DNA of 24,525 bases from JBFGCA01 sp041567315. Lineage in GTDB: Bacteria; Acidobacteriota; Thermoanaerobaculia; Multivoradales; JAHEKO01. The stretch spans positions 1 through 24,525 of the forward strand of contig JBFGCA010000071.1 of the NCBI GenBank assembly GCA_041567315.1. Direction: 5' to 3'. Position 1 is the stretch's first letter, and every line of letters begins with the position of its first letter. Under the pieces are notes generated by a model, which worked only from the letters and a program-made list of their open reading frames with translations, ran no database searches and was not told the DNA's origin. Positions 15,115-22,505 of the stretch are shown here, piece by piece. A program made the position numbers and the translations under genes.

Positions 15115-15548
15115 GGCTCGAGGACCTCGCAGGTGCCGCCGGCGGCCTCGATCTTGGCTCGGGCGCTACGGCTGAACTTGTGGGCCCGGACGGTCAGCGC
15201 TCGCGACGGCTCGCCGTCGCCCAGCACCTTGAGCGGGCGGCCGCGCCGGATCCAGCCCTTGGCGGCCAGCGTCTCGGGCGTGATCTCGCCCTCCAGCTCG
15301 GCCAGCTGCGACAGGTTGACGATCTCGTACTCGGTCCGGAAGATGTTGGTGAAGCCGCGCTTCGGGATGCGGCGCACCAGCGGCATCTGGCCGCCCTCGA
15401 AGCCCAGCCGGCGGGTATAGCCGGAGCGCGAGCGCTGCCCCTTGTCGCCACGGCCGGCGGTCACCCCGCGGCCCGATCCCTGGCCGCGGCCGACCCGCCG
15501 CTTGGCGCGCTTGCTTCCCTTGGCCGGCGACAGTTCGTGCAGTTTCAT
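15111..15548 (-). CDS. rplO: 50S ribosomal protein L15
   Basis: 145 residues (144 in E. coli). uL15 is a late large-subunit assembly protein reaching into 23S rRNA. It shows MKLHELSPAKGSKRAKRRVGRGQGSG, the glycine/arginine-rich GRGDKGQRSRSG and FEGGQMPLVRRIPKRGF. The ATG overlaps the TGA of rpmD (ATGA), and its own stop overlaps the GTG of secY, so three genes in a row are translationally coupled. Confidence 0.98.
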   Translation of the reverse strand: MKLHELSPAKGSKRAKRRVGRGQGSGRGVTAGRGDKGQRSRSGYTRRLGFEGGQMPLVRRIPKRGFTNIFRTEYEIVNLSQLAELEGEITPETLAAKGWIRRGRPLKVLGDGEPSRALTVRAHKFSRSARAKIEAAGGTCEVLEP

Positions 15549-15769
15549 GACTCGTCCTCGACGATCTCCACCAGGTGCGAGACCTTGGCCACCATCCCAC
15601 GGACGGCGGGGGTGTCCTCGCGCTCCACCTGGTGGCGGATGCGGCGCAGACCCAGGCCGCGCAGCACCTCGCGCTGCCGCCGTGGGCGCCCGATGACGCT
15701 GCGCACCTGGCGCAGGGTTAGCTTCTTCGCGGACGCCTTCCTGGCCGCCTTCTTCTTTGCCGTCGCCAT
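15545..15769 (-). CDS. rpmD: 50S ribosomal protein L30 with basic N-terminal extension
   Basis: 74 residues against about 59-60 usual for uL30. The family part is LTLRQVRSVIGRPRRQREVLRGLGLRRI...DTPAVRGMVAKVSHLVEI. About 14 extra residues at the N-terminus (MATAKKKAARKASA) are Lys/Ala-rich and probably bind rRNA. It starts with ATG four bases after the rpsE stop and ends within the start of rplO. Confidence 0.95.
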   Translation of the reverse strand: MATAKKKAARKASAKKLTLRQVRSVIGRPRRQREVLRGLGLRRIRHQVEREDTPAVRGMVAKVSHLVEIVEDES

Positions 15770-15773
15770 CGCT

Positions 15774-16349
15774 CTACTCCGTCGTCTCGCTGGGCGCCTC
15801 GTCGGCCGCCTCGCCGGTCGACTCCGGGGCCGCCGCCTCGCCGGCCGCAGCCGGCTGACGGCCGTCGCCGTTGACGCCGCGCAGCCGCCGCGTGGTCTTC
15901 TCGTCGCGCAGCTGGTACAGGGCCTCCATCGTCGCCTTGACCACGTTCTGCGGGTTCTTCGAGCCCAGCGACTTGGTCAGGATGTCCTGGCAGCCGGCGC
16001 TCTCGACCACCGCCCGCACGGCGCCGCCGGCGATCACCCCGGTGCCCTCGGAGGCCGGCTTGAGCAGCACCCGGCTGGCCCCGAAGATGCCCAGCGCCTC
16101 GTGGGGAATGGTGGTGCCCTTGAGCGGCACCTTGAACAGGTTCTTCTTGGCGATCTCGATACCCTTGCGGATGGCGCTGGGGACCTCCTTCGCCTTGCCG
16201 GAGCCGAAGCCGACCCGGCCGTTGCCGTCGCCGATCACCACCAGAGCGGTGAAGGAGAAGTTCTTACCGCCCTTCACCACCTTGGTGACCCGGTTGATGT
16301 TGATCACCTGCTCGAAGAACTCGGGCTCGCTGTTGAAAGTCCTGGCCAA
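15774..16349 (-). CDS. rpsE: 30S ribosomal protein S5 with acidic tail
   Basis: 191 residues (167 in E. coli). uS5 sits at the mRNA entry of the 30S subunit and affects decoding accuracy. Family blocks are INRVTKVVKGGKNFSFTALVVIGDGNGRVGFG, PHEALGIFGASRVLLKPASEGTGVIAGGAVRAV and GSKNPQNVVKAT. Residues after about 162 form an Ala/Glu-rich, presumably disordered acidic tail, unusual for a ribosomal protein. The start codon is TTG, with GGAGG eight bases upstream. Confidence 0.97.
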   Translation of the reverse strand: MARTFNSEPEFFEQVININRVTKVVKGGKNFSFTALVVIGDGNGRVGFGSGKAKEVPSAIRKGIEIAKKNLFKVPLKGTTIPHEALGIFGASRVLLKPASEGTGVIAGGAVRAVVESAGCQDILTKSLGSKNPQNVVKATMEALYQLRDEKTTRRLRGVNGDGRQPAAAGEAAAPESTGEAADEAPSETTE

Positions 16350-16376
16350 GACTCGTTCCTCCCGGTTGCCGCGGCG

Positions 16377-16748
16377 CTAGAACGCCAGTCCCTTGGCGCG
16401 GGCGCCCTCGGCGACCTCGCGCACCCGCCCGTGGTAGATGTAACCGCCGCGGTCGAAGACCACCCGGTCGATGCCCCGGCTCTTGGCCCGCTCGCCCACC
16501 GCCTCGCCCACCAGCCGCGCCGCCTTGCGGTCCTTGGTGCTGCCGGCCAGCTTGCCGCGCAGCTCGGCCTCGCCGGAGTTGGCCTGCGCCAGGGTGGCGC
16601 CGGTGGTGTCGTCGATGACCTGCGCGTAGATGTACCGCAGGCTCTTGAACACCGCCAGGCGCGGGCGCTCGCCGGTCCCCGAGACCCGCGAGCGCACCCG
16701 CCGGTGGGCACGGTGGCGCCGCTCTCTCCTCGCCTGTGCTAGGTCCAT
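16377..16748 (-). CDS. rplR: 50S ribosomal protein L18
   Basis: 123 residues (117 in E. coli). uL18 binds 5S rRNA together with L5 and the central protuberance. Recognised by the basic start RRERRHRAHRRVRSRVSGT, then RPRLAVFKSLRYIYAQVIDD and the C-terminal FDRGGYIYHGRVREVAEGAR. It sits between rplF and rpsE, the invariant order of the spc operon. Confidence 0.97.
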   Translation of the reverse strand: MDLAQARRERRHRAHRRVRSRVSGTGERPRLAVFKSLRYIYAQVIDDTTGATLAQANSGEAELRGKLAGSTKDRKAARLVGEAVGERAKSRGIDRVVFDRGGYIYHGRVREVAEGARAKGLAF

Positions 16749-16760
16749 GATTGCTGACTC

Positions 16761-17303
16761 CTACTTGGCTCCCGCCTTGCCCACCTTGCGGTGGATGATC
16801 TCGTCGCTGTAGCGGATGCCCTTGCCCTTGTAGGGCTCGGGGGGGCGCAGCCCCCGCAGGTCGGCCGCCACCTGGCCGACCAGCTGGCGGTCGGCGCCCT
16901 GGATGCGGATGCGACCGGCCTTTTCCTCGACCTCGGCCTCGATCCCCTGGGGGACCGGGAACACCACCGGGTGCGAGTAGCCCAGCGACAGGTGGATCTC
17001 CCGTCCCTTGAGCTCCGCCCGATAGCCGACGCCGTGGATCTCGAGCTGCTTGCTGAATCCCTCCGCGACGCCGCGCACGGCGTTGGCGAGCAGCGCCCGC
17101 AGCAGACCGTGGCGCGACCGATGCGGTCTGCCGTCACCGTCTCGGCGCAGCTCGACGACGCCGTCGCCGACCTCCACCGAGACGCCCTCGAGCAGCTGCT
17201 GGCGGACCTCGCCACGGGGCCCACGGGCGACGAAGGCCTCGCCCTCGATCTTCACCTCGACCCCCTTGGGAACCCGGATCGGCTTTCTTCCCACGCGCGA
17301 CAT
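16761..17303 (-). CDS. rplF: 50S ribosomal protein L6
   Basis: 180 residues (177 in E. coli). uL6 lies near the factor-binding site and the sarcin-ricin loop. The protein starts MSRVGRKPIRVPKGVEVKIEG, contains KQLEIHGVGYRAELKG and ends with LRGLRPPEPYKGKGIRYSDEIIHRKVGKAGAK. This ending is the strongly conserved L6 signature. ATG start. Confidence 0.98.
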   Translation of the reverse strand: MSRVGRKPIRVPKGVEVKIEGEAFVARGPRGEVRQQLLEGVSVEVGDGVVELRRDGDGRPHRSRHGLLRALLANAVRGVAEGFSKQLEIHGVGYRAELKGREIHLSLGYSHPVVFPVPQGIEAEVEEKAGRIRIQGADRQLVGQVAADLRGLRPPEPYKGKGIRYSDEIIHRKVGKAGAK

Positions 17304-17313
17304 CGCCGTCTCC

Positions 17314-17715
17314 CTACCAGATCTCGCAGAGCAGCTCGCCGCCCACCCGCCGCTCGCGGGCCTCGGCGTCGGTCAGTAGACCCTGGGAGGTGGAGACGAT
17401 CCCCACCCCCATGCCGTTGAGCACCTGCGGCACCTCGGCGGCGCCCCGGTAGACGCGCCGGCCCGGCGAGCTGACCCGCTGGACGTGGCGGATCAGCGGC
17501 TCGCCGTCCGGCGTGTACTTGAGATAGACGCGCAGCTTGCGCCGCACCGGCGAGTCGCCAAACAGCTCGAAGCGCTGGATGTAGCCCTGCTCCTTGAGCA
17601 GGCGGCAGAGCTCGGTCTTGAGCTTGGAGGCGGGCACGTCCACCCGGTCGTGCTTGGCCAGGTGCCCGTTGCGGATGCGGGTCAGCAGGTCCGCCACCGG
17701 ATCGGTCATCGTCAT
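17314..17715 (-). CDS. rpsH: 30S ribosomal protein S8
   Basis: 133 residues (130 in E. coli). uS8 is a primary binder of the 16S central domain; in E. coli it also represses the spc operon. It begins MTMTDPVADLLTRIRNGH and ends with GIVSTSQGLLTDAEARERRVGGELLCEIW, both typical. The first ATG is preferred over the second (two codons later) because GAGGAGA lies five bases before it. Confidence 0.98.
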   Translation of the reverse strand: MTMTDPVADLLTRIRNGHLAKHDRVDVPASKLKTELCRLLKEQGYIQRFELFGDSPVRRKLRVYLKYTPDGEPLIRHVQRVSSPGRRVYRGAAEVPQVLNGMGVGIVSTSQGLLTDAEARERRVGGELLCEIW

Positions 17716-17740
17716 CGGGATCTCCTCACCACCGCACCGG

Positions 17741-17926
17741 CTACCAGCTGGCCTTGATGACGCCCGGCAGATAGCCCTCGAGCGACAGGTTGCGAAAACA
17801 GATCCGGCACAGCCCGAACTTCCTCATGTAGCCGCGGGGCCGGCCGCAGCGGCGGCAGCGATTGCGCTTGCGCACGGTGTACTTGGCCCGCTGGCCGATC
17901 TTCGCCATGTTGGCTGCGGTTGCCAC
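17741..17926 (-). CDS. rpsZ: 30S ribosomal protein S14, zinc-binding short form
   Basis: 61 residues, the length of the short zinc-type uS14 (type Z) found in Gram-positives, Thermus and others; the E. coli form is about 101 residues and lacks the zinc site. Ligands are Cys24, Cys27, Cys40 and Cys43 (CRRCGRP...CRIC), and the end is LPGVIKASW. The GTG at 17926 is preferred over the ATG six codons later, since AAGGAGA stands just before it. Confidence 0.97.
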   Translation of the reverse strand: MATAANMAKIGQRAKYTVRKRNRCRRCGRPRGYMRKFGLCRICFRNLSLEGYLPGVIKASW

Positions 17927-17981
17927 GTTGCTTCTCCTTGGTTCCCTTGGTCTCGGTTCCGCCGGGTCTCGCGTCCCGGCC

Positions 17982-18629
17982 TCAGGCGCCGGCCTCGCCG
18001 CGCTGGCGGGCGAACGGCATGCCCAGCTCGCGCAGCAGGTAGAAAGCCTGCTCGTCGTTGGCGGCGCTGGTCACGAAGGTGATGTTCATGCCCTTGGGCT
18101 TCTCCACCTTGCTGTAGTCGAGGTCCGGGAAGATCAGGTGGTCGCGGATCCCCAGGGTGTAGTTGCCGCGCCCGTCGAAACTGCCGTCGGGCAACCCCCG
18201 GAAGTCGCGCACCCGGGGCAGGGCGATGGCCACCAGCCGGTCGAGGAAGATCCACATCCGCTGACCGCGGAGGGTGACCCGGCAGCCGATCGGCATTCCC
18301 TCGCGCACCTTGAAAGCGGCCACCGACTTGCGGGCCCGGGTGACGGTCGGGCGCTGACCGGCCACCTTGGCCAGCTCCTCGACCGCGTCGTCGAGGACCT
18401 TGATGTTCTGGGTGGCCTCGCCGAGACCCATGTTGAGGACGATCTTCTGCAGCCGGGGGACCGCCATCACGTTGTCGATCGCGAACTCCTTGCGCAGGCG
18501 CGGCACGATCTCCTCGCGGTAGCGGTCCCTGAGCCGCGGTGGGAGCGCTTTGCCCGCAGGCTTCGCGGCGGGCTTGGCTGGGGGGGCCGCGCCCTTGGCG
18601 GCCGCCTGCTCTTTCTTCTTCTTGGCCAT
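17982..18629 (-). CDS. rplE: 50S ribosomal protein L5 with basic N-terminal extension
   Basis: 215 residues (179 in E. coli). uL5 binds 5S rRNA and bridges to S13 in the 30S head. Family sequence starts at LRDRYREEIVPRLRKEF and includes PRLQKIVLNMGLGEA and GMNITFVTSAANDEQAFYLLRELGMPF. The first 30 or so residues are a Lys/Ala/Pro-rich extension (MAKKKKEQAAAKGAAPPAK...). The ATG at 18629 is chosen. A GTG at 18665 in the same frame lies inside rplX and has no ribosome-binding site. The ribosome-binding site of the chosen start is weak (AAAGGC). Confidence 0.95.
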   Translation of the reverse strand: MAKKKKEQAAAKGAAPPAKPAAKPAGKALPPRLRDRYREEIVPRLRKEFAIDNVMAVPRLQKIVLNMGLGEATQNIKVLDDAVEELAKVAGQRPTVTRARKSVAAFKVREGMPIGCRVTLRGQRMWIFLDRLVAIALPRVRDFRGLPDGSFDGRGNYTLGIRDHLIFPDLDYSKVEKPKGMNITFVTSAANDEQAFYLLRELGMPFARQRGEAGA

Positions 18630-18645
18630 CGTCTTGCCTTTGCGC

Positions 18646-18969
18646 TCAGCTGAAGCTGGCCCCACAGCGCTTGCACACCCTCACCGAGCTGCCGTCCTCG
18701 AGCCGGCGGCGACCGACCCGGGTCGGTTTGCCGCAGTCGGGACAGATCAGGCGCAGGTTGGAGAGCTGGATCGGCGCCTCGCGCTCCAGGATGCCGCCCT
18801 GCACCTGCCGGCTGGGGTTGGGCCGCGTGTGCCGCTTGATCATGTTGATCCGCTCGACGATGGCGCGGTCGACGGCCGGCAGGACGCGGAGCACCCGCCC
18901 GCGGGCCCCCCGGTCCCGACCCTCGGCGACCAGCACCTCGTCGTTCTTCTTGATGTTGGTGCCGCTCAT
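18646..18969 (-). CDS. rplX: 50S ribosomal protein L24 (zinc-ribbon form)
   Basis: 107 residues (104 in E. coli). uL24 starts assembly of the large subunit. A KOW motif is near the start (IKKNDEVLVAEGRDRGARGRVLRVLP). Further on, Cys76, Cys79, Cys99 and Cys102 (CPDCGKPTRVG...CKRCG) form a zinc-ribbon-like site absent from E. coli L24 but present in many bacteria. ATG start, two bases from the rplN stop. Confidence 0.97.
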   Translation of the reverse strand: MSGTNIKKNDEVLVAEGRDRGARGRVLRVLPAVDRAIVERINMIKRHTRPNPSRQVQGGILEREAPIQLSNLRLICPDCGKPTRVGRRRLEDGSSVRVCKRCGASFS

Positions 18970-18971
18970 CT

Positions 18972-19340
18972 CTACAGGACCTCCGGCGCCAGCGACACGA
19001 TCTTCATGAACCGCTTCTCGCGCAGCTCGCGGGCCACCGGCCCGAAGACGCGGGTGCCGACCGGCTCGCCGGCCTCGTTGATCAGCACCGCCGAGTTGCT
19101 GTCGAAGCGGATGTGGCTGCCGTCGCGGCGCCGGTACGAGCGGCGGGTGCGGACGATCACCGCCCTGACCACCTGGCCCTTCTTGACGGTGCCCTCGGGC
19201 GTCGCCTCCTTGACCGAAGCGGTGATCACGTCGCCCAGCCGTCCGTAGCGGCCGGCCGATCCGCCCCGCAGGTGGATGCAGGCGATCTTGCGGGCGCCGG
19301 AGTTGTCCGCCACGTCGAGGACGGTCCCCATCTGGATCAT
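18972..19340 (-). CDS. rplN: 50S ribosomal protein L14
   Basis: 122 residues (123 in E. coli). uL14 takes part in an inter-subunit bridge with 16S rRNA and is the docking site of silencing factor RsfS. Diagnostic parts are MIQMGTVLDVADNSGARKIACI, GDVITASVKEATPEG and RVFGPVARELREKRFMKIVSLAPEVL. ATG start, five bases after rpsQ. Confidence 0.98.
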   Translation of the reverse strand: MIQMGTVLDVADNSGARKIACIHLRGGSAGRYGRLGDVITASVKEATPEGTVKKGQVVRAVIVRTRRSYRRRDGSHIRFDSNSAVLINEAGEPVGTRVFGPVARELREKRFMKIVSLAPEVL

Positions 19341-19344
19341 CCCG

Positions 19345-19626
19345 CTAGCTCCCCTCGGCTCGCTTGAGGATCTCCTGCACCCGCCAGCGCTTGAGGCGCG
19401 ACAGCGGGCGGCTGGAGACGATGCGAACCTGGTCGCCGGTCCGGCACTCGTTGTTCTCGTCGTGGGCGTAGAACTTGGCGGTGCGCTTCATGTAGCGCCG
19501 GTAGAGCCGGTGCATGTGGGTGTTGGTCACCGCCACCACCACGGTCTTGTCCATGCGGTCGCCGATCACGGTGCCGATCTTGGTCTGCCGCCGGCCACGG
19601 GCGGCGCTGGTCTGGGTCTCCGACAT
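19345..19626 (-). CDS. rpsQ: 30S ribosomal protein S17
   Basis: 93 residues (84 in E. coli). uS17 is an OB-fold primary binder of 16S rRNA. It shows RRQTKIGTVIGDRMDKTVVVAV, then HRLYRRYMKRTAKFYAHDENNECRTGDQVRI and RPLSRLKRWRVQEIL. The first 11 residues are an extra low-complexity lead. ATG start, four bases past the rpmC stop. Confidence 0.97.
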   Translation of the reverse strand: MSETQTSAARGRRQTKIGTVIGDRMDKTVVVAVTNTHMHRLYRRYMKRTAKFYAHDENNECRTGDQVRIVSSRPLSRLKRWRVQEILKRAEGS

Positions 19627-19630
19627 CTCC

Positions 19631-19837
19631 CTAGCTCTCCTCCGCGCCGGCCGGGCGCCGCTCCCGCAGGACGGTCAGCACCCTGGCCAGGTCGCGCCGC
19701 ACGGTGCGGATCTTGGCCGGGCTCTCGAGCTGCCCGGTCACCTTCTGCAGGCGAAGCGCAAAGAGCTTCTCGGAAAGGTCCCGCTCCTGCTCGCGCAGCT
19801 CGTCCTCGGTCTGTTCTCTCAGATCGGCGGCTTTCAT
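19631..19837 (-). CDS. rpmC: 50S ribosomal protein L29
   Basis: 68 residues (63 in E. coli). uL29 is a helical hairpin beside the exit tunnel and contributes to the docking site for trigger factor and SRP. Typical blocks are MKAADLREQTEDELREQERDL, LFALRLQKVTGQLESPAKIRTVRRDLARVLTVLRER. ATG with GGTGAGG upstream. Confidence 0.97.
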   Translation of the reverse strand: MKAADLREQTEDELREQERDLSEKLFALRLQKVTGQLESPAKIRTVRRDLARVLTVLRERRPAGAEES

Positions 19838-19871
19838 CTCGTCCTCACCAGGTAATCTTCAGCGTCCTCTT

Positions 19872-20291
19872 TCAGCGGGCGATCGCGCCCCGCTCGAGGT
19901 ACCGGGTCTTGATCCCGAACTTGTAGGAGGCCAGCTCGATCGCCCGCCGGGCGGTCTCCGGTCCCACCCCCTCGAGCTCGAAGAGCACGCGGCCGGGCTT
20001 GACCACCGCCACCCACTCCTCGGGATTGCCCTTGCCCTTGCCCATCCGGGTCTCCAGCGGCTTCTTGGTCACCGGCTTGTCGGGGAAGACGCGGATCCAG
20101 ATCTTGCCGCCGCGCTTGACGCCGCGGGCGATGGCGATACGCGCCGCCTCGATCTGCCGGGCGGTCACCCAGCCCGCCTCGGTGGCCTGCAGGCCGTAGT
20201 CGCCGAAGGCGATGAAGTCGCCGCCCTTGGCGCGGCCCCGGCGCCGGCCCCGCTGCTGCTTGCGGTGCTTGACCTTCTTGGGCATCAACAT
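19872..20291 (-). CDS. rplP: 50S ribosomal protein L16
   Basis: 139 residues (136 in E. coli). uL16 sits by the A-site tRNA and is needed late in 50S assembly. It starts MLMPKKVKHRKQQRGRRRG and contains FGDYGLQATEAGWVTARQIEAARIA, GKIWIRVFPDKPVTKKPLETRMGKGKG and GRVLFELEGV. The first ATG is supported by AGGAGA seven bases before; the second ATG, two codons on, is possible. Confidence 0.98.
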   Translation of the reverse strand: MLMPKKVKHRKQQRGRRRGRAKGGDFIAFGDYGLQATEAGWVTARQIEAARIAIARGVKRGGKIWIRVFPDKPVTKKPLETRMGKGKGNPEEWVAVVKPGRVLFELEGVGPETARRAIELASYKFGIKTRYLERGAIAR

Positions 20292-20322
20292 GGTCGGATC
20301 TCCTCGAACTCCCCCGAACGCC

Positions 20323-20973
20323 TCAGTGCATCATCCGGCGCGTCTTCTCGCGCAGCACGTCGCCGCGATAGATCCACGCCTTGACGCCGATCACCCCGTA
20401 GGTGGTCCGCGCCTCGGCGAACCCGTAGTCGATCTCCGCTTTCAGGGTGTGCAGCGGCAACCGCCCGTCCTGGTACCACTCGGTGCGGGCGATCTCGTGG
20501 CCGCCGAGCCGGCCGGAAACCATGATCTTAAAGCCCTTGGCGCCAAAACGGAAGGCCGACTCCATGGCCTTGCGCATGGCGCGGCGGAAGGCCACCCGGC
20601 GCAGCAGCTGGCCGGCGATGTTCTCGGCCACCAGCTGGGCGTCCAGCTCGGGCCGCTGGATCTCCTGGATGTTGATGTGCACCTCCCGGCCGATGCTCTT
20701 CATCAGGTCGTCGCGCAGCTTGTCGACCTCGGCCCCCTTGCGGCCGATGATGATCCCCGGCCGCGAGGTGTAGATGGTGACCCGCATCTTGTCGGCCGCG
20801 CGCTCGATGTCGATCTCGCTGACCCCGGCGTGCGACAGACGCCGCTTGAGCCGGCGGCGGAGCTTGAGGTCCTCGTGGAGGAGCTTGGAGTAGTCGTGCT
20901 CCGCGTACCACCGCGAGTGCCAGCTCTGGTTGTAGACCAGGCGAAAACCGTAAGGGTGTACTTTCTGTCCCAA
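20323..20973 (-). CDS. rpsC: 30S ribosomal protein S3
   Basis: 216 residues (233 in E. coli, whose tail is longer). uS3 lies at the mRNA entry tunnel and has helicase-associated function with S4 and S5. It opens MGQKVHPYGFRLVYNQSW, has a KH domain with IIIGRKGAEVDKLR, and ends with TYGVIGVKAWIYRGDV. The start codon is TTG, with AAGGAG six bases before it. It precedes rplP as usual. Confidence 0.97.
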   Translation of the reverse strand: MGQKVHPYGFRLVYNQSWHSRWYAEHDYSKLLHEDLKLRRRLKRRLSHAGVSEIDIERAADKMRVTIYTSRPGIIIGRKGAEVDKLRDDLMKSIGREVHINIQEIQRPELDAQLVAENIAGQLLRRVAFRRAMRKAMESAFRFGAKGFKIMVSGRLGGHEIARTEWYQDGRLPLHTLKAEIDYGFAEARTTYGVIGVKAWIYRGDVLREKTRRMMH

Positions 20974-20992
20974 GATCGTCTCCTTCGAAACT

Positions 20993-21337
20993 CTATTCGG
21001 CCTTGCGGGTGTCCAGCTTGATGGTCACGTGGCTCTGTCGCTTGAGGACCCGGAAGGCCCGCCCCATCGGCTGTGGCCGCAGGCGCTTGAGCGTCGGACC
21101 GCCGTCGACGAAGATCTCCTTGACGTAGAGACGGCCGACGTCGAGCTGCTCGTCGCGGTTCTCGGCGTTGGCGATCGCCGAGCGCAGCAGCTTGCCGAGC
21201 GGCCGGGCCGCCGACTTGGGGCTGAGCTGCAACACGTTGGTCGCCTCCTGGACGTCCTTGCCACGGATCTGGTCGGCCACCAGCCGCACCTTTTGCGGCG
21301 AGGCCTGCAGGTAGCGCAAGCGAGCGGTGATCTCCAT
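20993..21337 (-). CDS. rplV: 50S ribosomal protein L22
   Basis: 114 residues (110 in E. coli). uL22 extends a beta-hairpin into the exit tunnel, where mutations can give macrolide resistance. Family parts are RYLQASPQKVRLVADQIRG, KLLRSAIANAENR and VYVKEI-like LYVKEIFVDGGPTLKRLRPQPMGRAFRV. ATG start with GGGGAGAAGCG ahead of it. Confidence 0.97.
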   Translation of the reverse strand: MEITARLRYLQASPQKVRLVADQIRGKDVQEATNVLQLSPKSAARPLGKLLRSAIANAENRDEQLDVGRLYVKEIFVDGGPTLKRLRPQPMGRAFRVLKRQSHVTIKLDTRKAE

Positions 21338-21358
21338 CGCTTCTCCCCGGCCGAGGCC

Positions 21359-21646
21359 CTACCTCGGCCTCCCCATCTTCTCGGCCCTACGGCCGCCGTG
21401 GCCGCGGAAGGTGCGGGTCATGGCGAACTCGCCCAGCTTATGCCCCACCATGTTCTCGGTGATGTAGACCGGGATGAACTTGATGCCGTTGTGCACCGCA
21501 ATGGTGCGGCCCACCATCTCCGGCGTGATCGTCGAGCGCCGCGACCAGGTCTTGATCACCCGGTTGTCGCCGGTGTCGATCGAGGCCTGGAGCCGCCGCG
21601 CCAGGTGATCGTCGATGAAGTAGCCTTTTTTCAGAGATCGAGCCAT
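21359..21646 (-). CDS. rpsS: 30S ribosomal protein S19
   Basis: 95 residues (92 in E. coli). uS19 is in the 30S head and pairs with S13. The sequence MARSLKKGYFIDDHL, IKTWSRRSTITPEMVGRTIAVHNGIKFIPVYITENMVGHKLGEFAMTRTFRGHGG is characteristic throughout. ATG start, between rplB and rplV. Confidence 0.98.
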   Translation of the reverse strand: MARSLKKGYFIDDHLARRLQASIDTGDNRVIKTWSRRSTITPEMVGRTIAVHNGIKFIPVYITENMVGHKLGEFAMTRTFRGHGGRRAEKMGRPR

Positions 21647-21659
21647 CGCCCAGCTCCCG

Positions 21660-22487
21660 TCACTTCTTGCCGCGCCGGCGCACGATCATCGGCTGCGTGC
21701 GCTTGTTGCGGCGGGTCTTGTAGCCCTTGGTGGGCTTGCCCCAGGGGGTGCAGGGGTGGCGACCCCCCGAACTGCGGCCCTCGCCGCCGCCCATCGGATG
21801 GTCGATCGGGTTCATCGTCACCCCGCGGTTGTGGGGCCGGCGGCCGAGCCAGCGCTTGCGGCCCGCCTTGCCCAGCGACACGTTCTCGTGGTCCAGGTTG
21901 CCGATCTGGCCGATGGTGGCGTAGCAGTCGACGTGCACCCGGCGCACCTCGCCGGAGGGCAGCCGGACCTGGGCGTAGGAGCCCTCCTTGGCCATCAGCT
22001 GGGCGCCGGCCCCGGCGCTGCGCACCAGCTGGCCGCCCTTGCCGATCTTGAGCTCCAGGTTGTGGATGATCGAGCCCACCGGGATCTGCTTGAGCGGCAG
22101 CGCGTTGCCGGGGTTGACCGGAGCCTCCTCGCCGGCGATCACCTCGGCGCCGGGCGCCAGCCCGTGCGGCCACAGGATGTAGCGCTTGTCGCCGTCGGCG
22201 TAGTGGAGCAGCGCGATGCGGGCCGAGCGGTTGGGGTCGTACTCGACGGTTGCCACCCGCGCCGGCACCCCGCGCTTGTCGCGCCGGAAGTCGATCACCC
22301 GGTAGCGGCGCTTGTGGGCGCCGCCCCGGAAGCGGACCGTGATCCGCCCTTTGTTGTTGCGGGCGCCGATCCGCTTCTTGCCCCGCACCAGCGGCTTGTA
22401 GGGCTCGGCACCGGTCAGCTCGTCGAAGGTGAGCACCGAGCGCCCGCGGCTGGCAGGGTTGGTCGGACGGAATTTCTTGATCCCCAT
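21660..22487 (-). CDS. rplB: 50S ribosomal protein L2
   Basis: 275 residues (273 in E. coli). uL2 is essential for subunit joining and peptidyl-transferase activity. An OB-like N-terminal domain (VEYDPNRSARIALLHYADGDKRYIL) is followed by an SH3-like C-terminal domain with MNPIDHPMGGGEGR. His230 is the equivalent of the conserved E. coli His229. The end KPTKGYKTRRNKRT is normal. ATG start. Confidence 0.98.
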   Translation of the reverse strand: MGIKKFRPTNPASRGRSVLTFDELTGAEPYKPLVRGKKRIGARNNKGRITVRFRGGAHKRRYRVIDFRRDKRGVPARVATVEYDPNRSARIALLHYADGDKRYILWPHGLAPGAEVIAGEEAPVNPGNALPLKQIPVGSIIHNLELKIGKGGQLVRSAGAGAQLMAKEGSYAQVRLPSGEVRRVHVDCYATIGQIGNLDHENVSLGKAGRKRWLGRRPHNRGVTMNPIDHPMGGGEGRSSGGRHPCTPWGKPTKGYKTRRNKRTQPMIVRRRGKK

Positions 22488-22505
22488 CGCTGGCTCCCTT
22501 AAGCC

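Noticed and set aside
13480..15420. A 646-codon plus-strand frame opposite adk, secY and rplO
   Set aside because: Shadow of three certain genes; His/Asp/Gln/Arg-rich with no domain.
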